Below are positions 1 through 8,909 of a stretch of DNA of 64,000 nucleotides, piece by piece. The notes under the pieces were generated by a model. It did not search any database. It was given only the letters and a program-made list of their open reading frames with translations, and was not told the DNA's origin. Location: the NCBI RefSeq assembly GCF_022549225.1, contig NZ_JAKZFD010000011.1, forward strand, positions 1-64,000. Reading direction: 5' to 3'. Every line of letters begins with the position of its first letter. Position 1 is the first letter of the stretch. Origin of the DNA: Pelomonas sp. CA6. GTDB lineage: Bacteria; Pseudomonadota; Gammaproteobacteria; Burkholderiales; Burkholderiaceae_C. The position numbers and the translations under genes are program-made.

Positions 1-3000
1 CCCCCCCTTGCGATGCGATCAATCCCTGGCCGCCGTTGACCAGTCCCCCATCGACCTGCGCGCTCAGCGCCTGCGCACCCGAGCCCTGCGCAATCACCTG
101 ACCTTCGCTGTTGTCCAGCGATCCCGCATGCAGGGTGAGCGTTGTGCCGGCGGACATTGCGCCGCCGGCGTTGTCTAGAACTTGCGCAGCCTTGACAAGT
201 ACGTCTTGAGTAGCCAGCAGCTTCCCGCCTCGGTGACTCAATTGCGCTGCCTGCAGCGTCACGCGCTGGCCCTGAGTCGTTGCGCCGTCCAGCACCAAAG
301 TACCCGACGACGCGAGCGTCAGCTCACCATTGCTGACCACGGTACCCAACTTCGCATTGACACGGTCTGCGCTGATTCGGGCTTGACCGGACCCTACGTG
401 CTCCAGAACCCCTCCTTCATGCAGCCATTGCCCCGCTTGGAGCGTCAAATCTGTGGCCTGTACGGCGAAACGCCCGGCGCGGCTGTCCAGGTTCTGCTTC
501 ACCTCCGCGACCCATCTGCCCTTGACATCCGTCTGCTGCAGCGTCGTGCTGGCGAGGTTCCAGTTGTCGGCATGCACTGCCAAGGACCCCACCTGCAAGG
601 TACTGCCCACGGTCGACAGATCGCCCGGGGTGTTCATCGTTAGGCTGGATGGAGTAACGAGTACGGCCCGATCCAAGATCAGCGGCCCCATTCCTGCGTC
701 AAATGCAATCGACTGTGCCTGGGATTGGCTGCCACTCAGATTCAGGCTGGAAGCCTGCAGCTTGGCTTCAGTGGCAACCCGAATCAATCCACTGTGCTGC
801 AGGTCTTGAGAAACATTCATCAGCAGACGGCCACTGGCAGCCAGTCCACCATCCGGCCGGAGTCCCGCCGCCCAGTTTCCGTGGCTCGCCACCTGGCCAG
901 CCTGCACCGAAAGATCGCGCTGAGCGGCGATCACACCTTGATGAGAGAGCTCCCCGCCCACTTGCAGCAGGCCGCTGCCTTGCGCATAGACGCTTCCCGA
1001 GTTGTGCAGGTCGAACAGGGTTCGAAGTTGCACGTCACCGCCCGACTGGATGGCACCTGTATTGCGCAGGCTACCTGCGTCTATGTGCAGCGCATCTTGG
1101 GCTGCCAATACTCCGGCTCCGCCGTTGATGAATTCATCTGTGACACGCGCCACAAGCCGTTGGCCGGTGATTTGGCCGTCGGAGTTGTCCAGTCTGGCTG
1201 CGCTCACGAACGCCGGGCCTGGGCTGCTGAGAACACCTGAGAGATTGTTCAACGAGCCGACGACCTGGAGGCTCAGCGCGTCCTGGCTGAGAAGCCGTCC
1301 GCCTTGATGACTTAGCGAGTTCGCCTGAACTTGGACCGTCCGCGCCTGCGTACTCGCACCGTCGAGATCTACGTCGCCCGACGCGGCAAGTTGCAAGAAC
1401 CCGTTACTCAGAATGCTCCCGCTGCGCCCCTGCAACGCGTTCACGTTGAGATTCAGACGGTCAGAGCCCGCATGGAGCAACTGTCCCCGATTGTTGACGA
1501 GGTTCGCGACCTCCAGCACCAGCGTTCGTGCATTGGCGTTGACCATGCCCTCGGAGTTGTCCAGGGTTCCTTGGACCGTCAACTGCGCCAGCCCCTCACC
1601 GCGAGTTTGCAGAAGACGCCCCGCCTTGTGGCTCCAGTCCTTGGCCTGCAGGTCCACGGATCCGGCGATCAGCGCCGCGCCGTCTGTCGTCAGCTGCGAC
1701 GGACTCTCAAGTTTGAGCCCTTGGGATACCGCCAGTTGAGTGTCTTTCAGTCGCAGTTCACCCGAGCGGGCTTGCAGGCGGGCACTTAGGCCTTGCGTCG
1801 TGCTACCCGCGAGGTCCACGGCTTCGCCAGACAGTTCGACAGCGCCCGTCGCAACGCTGGTGCCGCTATGCTGCAAGGTCTGAGCCGTTCGCACGGTCAG
1901 TGAGCTGGCGGGAGAGGCCTCTCCCGCTACTGATGTGCTCATCGCACCGGCCGCCAGTTGCCCGGTACTGATCAAACGATCAGCCTTGACGCTCAGATTG
2001 CCCTGAGCAGCCAGGGCGCCGCTCAGATTCAGTGTTCCACCGACGCTGACGTCAGCACGCCCCTGGGCCAGCAGCGTCCCGCGAAGGTTTGCATTGGCGG
2101 CAATAGCTATGCTCACATTCCCGCGCGCTTGCAGTGTCCCCTCGGTGTCCAAGGACCCAGCCTGCAATTGCAGGTTCGACCGTGAAGCGACCAAGCCCTG
2201 CCCGCCATTGATCAGACCCTGTGCAATGCGCACAGCCACGTCAGCCCCACTCAGCTGCCCTTCGCTGTTGTCCAGACGACCGGCCCGGACCTTCAGTGCA
2301 CCTTCGCCAGCGACCGTCCCTAAGCGGTTGCTCAGCGAATCGACATTGAGTTCCAGCCCTCCGCCCCCGGCGCCGACAACGCCTCGGTCATTGAGAAATT
2401 TCTGAGCCTGGAGGGAGAAGGTCGCGGCGTTAGAGAGAAGGCGTCCCGCGGTGTTGTCCAAGACACCGGGCAGCGCAACCGACAGCGCCTCGCCACCAGC
2501 GACCTGGACCAGTCCGGAGGTATTGCGCCAGTTCTGCGCGCTCACTCGAAGGGTCTGCGTCTGCAGTTGCGCGCCCGAGGTGTTCAGGTCCTGCTCAGCA
2601 GCGAGGTGGCTATGGCCGGCCACATTCCATTGGGTACCGCTGAGGTCCAGTCGGCGCCCCTGGGCATCGGCGCTGAGCGCCTGCAGCCGGGCGCCCGCCA
2701 CACTCAGTTCATGTGCTGCACGCAGCGTGACCGCTTGTGCAGATAGCAGGGTACCTTGCGCCTGTAGAGTCTCACCTGCGTCCAGGCTCAATTGCCCCCG
2801 TGCGGACGACGGCGAAACAAGGCGCCCGTCCGCGTTCATTCCGGCCACGACCGAGGCTTCGTCCGTGATGCGAAGCTCCCGCTGACTCGTAAGGCTTACA
2901 TCACCCAGGCCGGACACCAGTCCTTGCACCGAAAGGTCCCGCCCGGACAGCACCTCCAGGCGCATGGCGGAGTAGGCGGTGCCACCCAGCATCGCATCGC

Positions 3001-5341
3001 CTTGGCTGAAGAATGAGGCATGCCCGCTCGCATGCAACGCACCCTCCGAACGAAGTGTGCCGGAGCGCACGATCAGCCCTCCAGAGGCTTGAACGCTGGA
3101 ACGGGACGAGGCCTCCCCCGCATCCTGCGACCAGAGGCCGGTCGTCCGGAACTCGACATCGCGGCCAGAAACTCCCGCGCCTCTAGCCTGATTGAAGGTT
3201 CCGGCCTGAACGCTCAGCGATTCCTTCGCGGAAAGCCATCCCGACGAGTTGTCAATAGCGGCACCACTGGCGAGAGCCGCGGCGTCACTGCTGAGGAACA
3301 GGGAGCCCTGGGCGGACTGAACGGTACCGCCCATGTTGCTGAACATTGGCGCAGTGCCATAGCGAGTCCCTCGGAAGGCCAGCGTCACACCGGAGTCAGC
3401 CTCAAGAAGCCCCGCCTGGTTGTCGAACTCACCCAACTCCAGCCGGGCTGCGCCAGTGGTGCGCATCACGCCAGCTCGATGACTCAGCCGATCCGCCGCG
3501 ATGTTGATCGCGCTTCCTTGTGTGTTCGCCTGATCGAGCCTCAGCGTTCCAGCACGCAGATCCACGCCTCCTCGGCTCAGCAACTGAGCCTGCCCCAAGT
3601 CCACGGCTTGGGCCTGCACGCTCAAGCTGCCGCCACCCAGTTGCCGGATCGCCATGCCCTGCCCACTGAACTCACGAGCCGACAAGCTCAGGCTCTCCCC
3701 GTTGGAGCCGATTTCGGCACCGTCCAGGTTGAACCGCCCGGGCACCGTGATGCTCAACGACCTACCGCCCCATTGCGTCCACTGGCTGCGATACGCATCG
3801 ATATCACCCGCCCTAATCGACATTTGCTGCGCACTGAGATGGGCAGATCTACCCTCGAGCAGCCCCTGGACTTGAACCGACAAAGTGGCTTGAGCCGATA
3901 AATTTGCGTTAGCCAGGGCCGCGGACTGCGCACTCAGCAAAGCCTCATTCGCGACCAGGGTTACGCCCTGCAAATCGATGTGAGGCGCCATCGCTCCCGC
4001 GCCCCCTGCCAACGGAACGGCCTGGGCATCACCTTGCAGCACCACTCGGTCACTCGCCAGCAGTTGTCCCGCCAACTGCATCGTCTGCGTAGCGCCGATT
4101 CGCAGGTCCGCCTCGCCGCCCGCCGCAGCCAACGTGGCGTCACGCTGCAGTCCGGCCGCCATCACGCCATCCGGCGTCTGGCGCACCTGGAGCGCTTGGA
4201 GTCGAGCACCGCCGCGAGAGACCATCCAACCCTGGTTGGCGATGCCCTGGCTCATCTGCACATCCAATGCCGGCGCACTACCTACACCGGATGGATCCTG
4301 TGCATACAAGGTACCGCTGTTATCCAGCCAGCCCTCGCTGTTCAAGTGCAGCTGCTGGGCCGACCAAGTCCCGGCGTTGCGAACCCCCAAGCCAGCTTCG
4401 GTGCCCACTAACGTGATGCGCTGCGCATAAATGCCACCCAGCACGCTGCTGTCCAACGCATACCGCACGGGCGTGGCAGCGCTGGCGTCAGGGCTGAGCA
4501 TCACCGACCGGGTGAGATCCGCCTGGAAGGTCTGCGTCCCCAGGCCCATGCGCAGGTCCTGGGCCCAGATGCCAGCGTTGATCTCCACGGCCCTCGCCAG
4601 GATCGTCGTGTAATCGGTCTGGCGTGCGTCCAGGCCTTGCCCCTCCACGCGGACTCGTCCTCCCTGGACCGCAAAGCCGGTGATCGCACCGTCGGAGCCG
4701 AATTGCGTTGTCCCGGTGGTCAAGACAGCGCTACTGGCGTTGATAAATCCAGCGCCATCGACCTGGATGCCCGATGGGTTGGCGATGATCAGCTCCGCTC
4801 TCTTCCCAGCCACCTCGACCATGCCCTTGAGTTGACTCGGCTGGCTGCTGTTGACTTCGTTCAAAATGACGCGGGCGCCACCCTTGGCCAGCCACGGGTT
4901 GGCCTGCACCCAACCGCCTAACTGGGTACTCGTGTCCGTGCGAGAGTTGTTGAGGATGGCACCTTGTGCGTTGACGTCGAACTGGCTGTAGGTATTGCGG
5001 GACACGCCCGCAGCGCTGGGCGTCTGGATGTTGATCAGCGGCGTTCCATTGGCCGAATTCAGAACCGTGGCCTGCTGGTTCTTCGGCGCGTTGGGATCTG
5101 CCTTGACCTGTGCATGGACCCAAGGCATGAACGATGGCATATGTGCCAGACCCAAAGCCACGGCCAGTGTCAGAAGTGCGGGCCATCGGCTCGCACGAGA
5201 GACTGAGCAAGAGGCTGCGTGCCCACCCAGCGACCCCGGGCACTCGCCAGCGCTCTTGCCTTGGCTACGCGCCGTTTCGGCCACCGCCATGAGCTGCCCA
5301 CGCTGCTCATTGAAGACGATTCGGTATTGCAGTCGATTCAT
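1..5341 (-). CDS. Filamentous haemagglutinin / CdiA-like TpsA exoprotein (partial, runs off left edge)
   Basis: The reverse strand is open from an ATG at 5341 to the window edge, giving about 1780 codons with no stop. The N-terminus MNRLQYRIVFNEQRGQL is a typical extended signal peptide region (ESPR), followed by a hydrophobic signal segment ending near MPWVHAQ. The next roughly 250 residues are a TPS (haemagglutination activity) domain with the features NPWL, IIANPSGI and a beta-helical LNNSRTDT stretch. The rest is a long run of beta-helix haemagglutinin repeats, with many copies of LDNSEGQ-, GGLVNGGQG- and LSHRGG-like motifs. The start lies 7 nt after the stop of the upstream TpsB gene, so the two are co-transcribed and this protein is the likely secreted partner. 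The C-terminus, where a CDI toxin or adhesin tip would be, lies outside the window, so FhaB-type adhesin and CdiA-type toxin cannot be told apart. Confidence 0.93.
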   Translation of the reverse strand, partial: MNRLQYRIVFNEQRGQLMAVAETARSQGKSAGECPGSLGGHAASCSVSRASRWPALLTLAVALGLAHMPSFMPWVHAQVKADPNAPKNQQATVLNSANGTPLINIQTPSAAGVSRNTYSQFDVNAQGAILNNSRTDTSTQLGGWVQANPWLAKGGARVILNEVNSSQPSQLKGMVEVAGKRAELIIANPSGIQVDGAGFINASSAVLTTGTTQFGSDGAITGFAVQGGRVRVEGQGLDARQTDYTTILARAVEINAGIWAQDLRMGLGTQTFQADLTRSVMLSPDASAATPVRYALDSSVLGGIYAQRITLVGTEAGLGVRNAGTWSAQQLHLNSEGWLDNSGTLYAQDPSGVGSAPALDVQMSQGIANQGWMVSRGGARLQALQVRQTPDGVMAAGLQRDATLAAAGGEADLRIGATQTMQLAGQLLASDRVVLQGDAQAVPLAGGAGAMAPHIDLQGVTLVANEALLSAQSAALANANLSAQATLSVQVQGLLEGRSAHLSAQQMSIRAGDIDAYRSQWTQWGGRSLSITVPGRFNLDGAEIGSNGESLSLSAREFSGQGMAIRQLGGGSLSVQAQAVDLGQAQLLSRGGVDLRAGTLRLDQANTQGSAINIAADRLSHRAGVMRTTGAARLELGEFDNQAGLLEADSGVTLAFRGTRYGTAPMFSNMGGTVQSAQGSLFLSSDAAALASGAAIDNSSGWLSAKESLSVQAGTFNQARGAGVSGRDVEFRTTGLWSQDAGEASSRSSVQASGGLIVRSGTLRSEGALHASGHASFFSQGDAMLGGTAYSAMRLEVLSGRDLSVQGLVSGLGDVSLTSQRELRITDEASVVAGMNADGRLVSPSSARGQLSLDAGETLQAQGTLLSAQAVTLRAAHELSVAGARLQALSADAQGRRLDLSGTQWNVAGHSHLAAEQDLNTSGAQLQTQTLRVSAQNWRNTSGLVQVAGGEALSVALPGVLDNTAGRLLSNAATFSLQAQKFLNDRGVVGAGGGGLELNVDSLSNRLGTVAGEGALKVRAGRLDNSEGQLSGADVAVRIAQGLINGGQGLVASRSNLQLQAGSLDTEGTLQARGNVSIAIAANANLRGTLLAQGRADVSVGGTLNLSGALAAQGNLSVKADRLISTGQLAAGAMSTSVAGEASPASSLTVRTAQTLQHSGTSVATGAVELSGEAVDLAGSTTQGLSARLQARSGELRLKDTQLAVSQGLKLESPSQLTTDGAALIAGSVDLQAKDWSHKAGRLLQTRGEGLAQLTVQGTLDNSEGMVNANARTLVLEVANLVNNRGQLLHAGSDRLNLNVNALQGRSGSILSNGFLQLAASGDVDLDGASTQARTVQVQANSLSHQGGRLLSQDALSLQVVGSLNNLSGVLSSPGPAFVSAARLDNSDGQITGQRLVARVTDEFINGGAGVLAAQDALHIDAGSLRNTGAIQSGGDVQLRTLFDLHNSGSVYAQGSGLLQVGGELSHQGVIAAQRDLSVQAGQVASHGNWAAGLRPDGGLAASGRLLMNVSQDLQHSGLIRVATEAKLQASSLNLSGSQSQAQSIAFDAGMGPLILDRAVLVTPSSLTMNTPGDLSTVGSTLQVGSLAVHADNWNLASTTLQQTDVKGRWVAEVKQNLDSRAGRFAVQATDLTLQAGQWLHEGGVLEHVGSGQARISADRVNAKLGTVVSNGELTLASSGTLVLDGATTQGQRVTLQAAQLSHRGGKLLATQDVLVKAAQVLDNAGGAMSAGTTLTLHAGSLDNSEGQVIAQGSGAQALSAQVDGGLVNGGQGLIASQGG

Positions 5342-5348
5342 TGCAGGC

Positions 5349-7166
5349 TCAATGAGAGTAGCTCAGGGTAAAGCCGGCCGTAGGGCGGGCTTCCGGAAAG
5401 AGCGAAGGTTGTCGCAGCGGCATCCCACCAAAGACGTCTAGATAGGCTCCGTGGAAGCGCCAGCGCGTGCCGATCACGACGCCAGCCAGGTGGGTTCCCG
5501 CTAGCCGCTCGACACCACTGCCCGAGACCCAGCCGGCATCGACCCCCAAGTACAAGGCCGCGATGGTGTTAAGAGGCAGCTCAGCTTCGTTACGGACGAG
5601 CAGGCCGTTGTCAGCGGATAGCGTGCGTCCCCCGTCAAAGCCGCGAACGGTATAGCGTCCGCCAATGGCAAATCGGTCCTGAGGTGTTAGCGGTCTCAAG
5701 GCGACCTGCCCCCGCCATTGGGTGCTTATTTGGAGCGGACGGTCGCCCAATGGAAAGGTTCCGGAAATGCTCAAGGCTCCCTGAACGAGAGCCAGGCGCG
5801 AGCGCCCCTCCCCAAAAGCCTCTTCAGGGGCCTCCAACGCATGAAACGCGCCGGTTCCACGCTTCAGATTGAGTTCGGCTTCCGCGTTGACGGCACTGGC
5901 TATGCGCTTAAGTTGGAGACCAAGTTCCCATCCACCCACGCGACGACGCTGCACTTCGACTTCGGTATCGTCGATGTAATTGCGCGAACTGCGTCCAAAC
6001 AGCTTAGCCCATCCCGTGAACTTGAACTGTCCATCGCGCCAGAGCACTTGACTCAGTTTGAGTTCGCCGTTGCTGCTAATGCCGCGATAAACATAGTTCT
6101 GGGTCGTTCCGACAACCAATTGCTGGTAGCCGTTTCGGCTGAAAGTAACACTGAGCAGCGAATGACCCCAAGGCAACGAGTAGTGCAATGAATGGCCATG
6201 GCTGGCGGAGTGGGGAATTGAGCGATCGCGCCACTGCCCGGCAAGCCAGGAGGTATCTCTGTTCAACGTAACGTAGAACAAGTCATTCAATGTGAGCGGG
6301 TGGTCGAGCGACAGCGTGGCGGAAAAGGGATAGCGCCCAGTGGCGTCGCTGCCGCTGTCGTCCAGTTGCCACTGCATGCGCCAGGCCCTACCACCTTGAT
6401 AGCTCACAACCAAGTCGCTTAAACCCGGCTCCATGGCTTCGCGCGAAGGTTGAACCTGGATGTCCGCCTTGGCGCCCGGGACCCGTTGCAGGTTCTCCAG
6501 GGCCTGCTCCATGTCACGCAGATCGAGCAGATCTCCAGGGCGCAATGGCAGCGCATTGACCAGCCGCAACTGAGCCGAACTCTCCTCGTGCGCCCGGATC
6601 TCCTGCACCAGTCCTGGCACCACCGTGAGCACCAGCGCCCCGGTAGAAAGGTCCTGTGGGCGCACAAGCACTCGCGTGGTGATGTAGCCCTTTTCGATGA
6701 TCGCATCCTGCAAACGCGTTGCAAGTAGACCTATGCTCACTGCGCCCAAGCAGCGTCCGCGGGGCGAATCATTGCCAGCAGGGCCATCGAGCGCGGAGAC
6801 CAGACGCTTCAGCCGGGGCCAGCGGTCCAGCCCATCGATGCGAACCTCACCAACGGGGAAGCAGGGCACTTCGTCATCGCGCAAAGGCAGTCGATTCGCC
6901 GAGGGAAGCGTTTGCAGTCGAACATCCGGCTCCTGTTCGAGGATTTGACGGCGCTGGACCTCTCGTTGTAGTTCCAAACGCCGCTGCGCGTCCGGGTCCA
7001 CGGCCCCAGGGGGGAGAACTTGTGCCCATGCCGGGAAAGTGAGCAACAGCAACACCGTCAAAGCAAATCGAGCGATGAGAAAGATGTTGGCGTGGAGAAA
7101 CCCAGGAAGCAGGCAAGGCTTGAACCGACCGTATCCAGCGTTTGACCAGTTGAGAAGGCTGGTCAT
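5349..7166 (-). CDS. TpsB outer-membrane transporter (ShlB/FhaC/HecB family)
   Basis: This 605-residue protein is the outer-membrane pore of a two-partner secretion system and would export the adjacent TpsA protein. Residues 27-48 form a signal peptide with probable cleavage at PAWA|Q. An N-terminal Gln/Arg/Glu-rich helix (about 60-80) comes before two POTRA-like domains (about 100-185 and 186-250). A 16-strand barrel follows, with the family signature VRGFDGG at about 507-513 and a terminal aromatic-containing strand (TLSYSH). The length is normal for the family. The ATG at 7166 is the first in frame before the signal peptide; the N-terminus is longer than usual, so a later start cannot be excluded. 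The B-before-A order matches fhaC-fhaB or E. coli-type cdiB-cdiA. Confidence 0.95.
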   Translation of the reverse strand: MTSLLNWSNAGYGRFKPCLLPGFLHANIFLIARFALTVLLLLTFPAWAQVLPPGAVDPDAQRRLELQREVQRRQILEQEPDVRLQTLPSANRLPLRDDEVPCFPVGEVRIDGLDRWPRLKRLVSALDGPAGNDSPRGRCLGAVSIGLLATRLQDAIIEKGYITTRVLVRPQDLSTGALVLTVVPGLVQEIRAHEESSAQLRLVNALPLRPGDLLDLRDMEQALENLQRVPGAKADIQVQPSREAMEPGLSDLVVSYQGGRAWRMQWQLDDSGSDATGRYPFSATLSLDHPLTLNDLFYVTLNRDTSWLAGQWRDRSIPHSASHGHSLHYSLPWGHSLLSVTFSRNGYQQLVVGTTQNYVYRGISSNGELKLSQVLWRDGQFKFTGWAKLFGRSSRNYIDDTEVEVQRRRVGGWELGLQLKRIASAVNAEAELNLKRGTGAFHALEAPEEAFGEGRSRLALVQGALSISGTFPLGDRPLQISTQWRGQVALRPLTPQDRFAIGGRYTVRGFDGGRTLSADNGLLVRNEAELPLNTIAALYLGVDAGWVSGSGVERLAGTHLAGVVIGTRWRFHGAYLDVFGGMPLRQPSLFPEARPTAGFTLSYSH

Positions 7167-7777
7167 GCCTGCCCCCCTTCTCGGCGCCCTCGCCTAGGGT
7201 TCCCGGCACACCGAAGGCCGGAAGCATCGAAGCCAAACAAGCCGATCTTGTGAAAGGAAGGGAGAGAGATCCGGCAGGCAATCGGCATCAAGCCCAATAG
7301 CCAAGGCGAATGCGCCCTAATCCCATCACCATCAAGTGCGGTCGGCACCAGCGCCCGCACCTGCGTTTCGCATGCGTACTGCAGCATCGTCTTATTCCCG
7401 AAGTCTTGGAACTTCAGGTCGAGCGCGTGCAGCGCACAAGCTAGCGTCCCGGCAGTACCGGTCCGACGAGCTCTCGATCTCTGAACATTCCTCCCTTTGT
7501 TCGGAACCGCCCTGCCTACGAAGCAACTGCCCCGCGCTACCCGCTCATACCGGCGTTTGTGTAGAAGGCTCTCGGCCTGCCGGCGATATCCAAACGAGGC
7601 GGAATGCTAGCTAGCCCATTCCGTCAACCAATGATCAGAGTTATGAAGTTGACCAAAAAAACCACAAATTGCACACAATGCCGACTTAAGTGGGTACAAG
7701 TGAGTCACCTTTTTTCAAGATCAACGGACATCTTTGATGTTCATGCTCGAAAGAAAGACTGCTCGCGTCTTCGAGAC
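7167..7777. other. Intergenic region with AT-rich block upstream of the two-partner secretion operon
   Basis: No convincing gene is visible between the TpsB start and the topoisomerase stop. The segment 7621-7740 is only about 40% GC by hand count, against roughly 60% in the TpsA gene and more than 70% to the right. It presumably carries the fha promoter and may mark the edge of an acquired segment. No insertion sequence, tRNA or clear direct repeat was seen. Confidence 0.6.
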
Positions 7778-8857
7778 TTACTTGGCAGTTGCACGGCTCG
7801 CCGCCAGCAAGCCCATCAACCTCACCTCCGCCTGACTGAGCCCCCGCCCCCTCGGCCGCTGGGCCCACCAGGGCGAGTGGCGCAGCCGGGCGCGGGCGTC
7901 CGGATCGGCCAGGGCCACGGCTAGGTCCAGCACGGCCGGATGCAGGTAGGAGGCGCGGCACACCGCGGGCGTGTTGCCCAGGCGGGCGGCCACTTCGCGG
8001 ACGATGGCAGGCAGGTCGGGCGGCTGGTCCCGCAGCGCGGCGTCCAGCACCCGGTCCAGCGCGAACACGCTGCCATGCCAGGTGCGAAAGACCTTGGCCG
8101 TCATGCCGGGCCCGGCCCGGGCGGTCAGCCAGGCGTTGACGTCGCTGGAATCGACGCGGTGCGGCAAACCGTCGTCGTCCAGGTACTGGAACAGCGGCTG
8201 GCCGGGCAGTTCGCGGCAACGGCGCACGATGGCGGCCAGGCGCGGGTCGCTCAATGCCAGGCGGTGCTCCACGCCGGTCTTGCCGATGAACCGCAGCCGC
8301 AGCGCATCGCCCTGCAGACGCAGATGCCGGCACAACAGCGTGCTGAGGCCATAGCTGCCGTTCTCGCGCGCATAGCTGCTGTTGCCGATGCGCATCCAGG
8401 TGCAGTCCAGCAGCTGCACCAGCGCCGCCAGCACCCGTTCACGCGTGGGCTGGGGATCACCCGCCAGGCAGCGGCGCAGCGTGGAGCGCAAACGCGGCAG
8501 CGCGCGGCCGAAGGCCGGCAGTTGAGCGAACTTGTGCTCGCTGCGCTGCTGCCGCCATTGCGGGTGATAGAGGTATTGCTTGCGCCCCGCCGCGTCGCGT
8601 CCGGTGGCCTGGAGATGGCCTTGTGCGTCGGCGCAGATCCAGACCTCGCGCCAGCCCGGCGGAATGGCCAGCGCGCGGATGCGCCGCAAGGTCGCGATGT
8701 CGCGGGTCGGACGGCCGTCCGCCTGCCGGTAACGGAACCGGCCCGCCGGACCCTCGCGGCGCAGGCCGGGCTCACGGTCGCTGACCCAGCGCAGCGCTTG
8801 GCCCGATGGCTTGGACTTTGAAGATGGCGGGTCGGTCCTGTGGGGCAAGCGAGCCAT
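7778..8857 (-). CDS. DNA topoisomerase IB (eukaryotic/poxvirus-like)
   Basis: The product relaxes supercoils by nicking one strand and forming a transient 3'-phosphotyrosine link. All expected catalytic features are visible, numbering from the ATG at 8857: RIGNSSY (Arg156), IGKTG (Lys193), KVFRTWHGS (Arg258, His261) and the nucleophile in CRASYLHP (Tyr304). The length (359 aa) fits bacterial TopIB. The frame stays open upstream to 9058, but that extension is proline/glycine-rich and would run through the start of the divergent glycosyltransferase gene, so 8857 is preferred; 8911 is the alternative. It stands alone and no sigma-54-type element was found upstream, unlike most of its right-hand neighbours. 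Confidence 0.9.
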   Translation of the reverse strand: MARLPHRTDPPSSKSKPSGQALRWVSDREPGLRREGPAGRFRYRQADGRPTRDIATLRRIRALAIPPGWREVWICADAQGHLQATGRDAAGRKQYLYHPQWRQQRSEHKFAQLPAFGRALPRLRSTLRRCLAGDPQPTRERVLAALVQLLDCTWMRIGNSSYARENGSYGLSTLLCRHLRLQGDALRLRFIGKTGVEHRLALSDPRLAAIVRRCRELPGQPLFQYLDDDGLPHRVDSSDVNAWLTARAGPGMTAKVFRTWHGSVFALDRVLDAALRDQPPDLPAIVREVAARLGNTPAVCRASYLHPAVLDLAVALADPDARARLRHSPWWAQRPRGRGLSQAEVRLMGLLAASRATAK

Positions 8858-8883
8858 GCGCGCCTGGGGCAGGCTGCATGCCG

Positions 8884-8897
8884 GGCATCGACCTTGC
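8884..8897 (+). promoter_or_regulatory. Candidate sigma-54 promoter (site A)
   Basis: The + strand reads gGGCATC-gacc-TTGCc, with GG at 8884-8885 and GC at 8896-8897, exactly N10 apart. The predicted start of transcription is about 8909, directly at the ATG of the glycosyltransferase at 8910, so the transcript would be practically leaderless. This geometry lowers confidence. Confidence 0.4.
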
Positions 8898-8909
8898 CGC
8901 CACAGGGGC

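Noticed and set aside
182-5243. Many medium open frames on both strands within the first 5 kb
   Set aside because: All lie inside the single uninterrupted TpsA reading frame on the minus strand, whose beta-helix repeats are unmistakable.
7163-7387. 74-codon minus ORF that overlaps the TpsB start by ATGA
   Set aside because: No recognisable family, signal or membrane pattern, and no ribosome site. The overlap could be chance.
7604-7924. 106-codon + ORF across the AT-rich gap
   Set aside because: Its second half is antisense to topoisomerase IB, and the first half has no start signal or known pattern.
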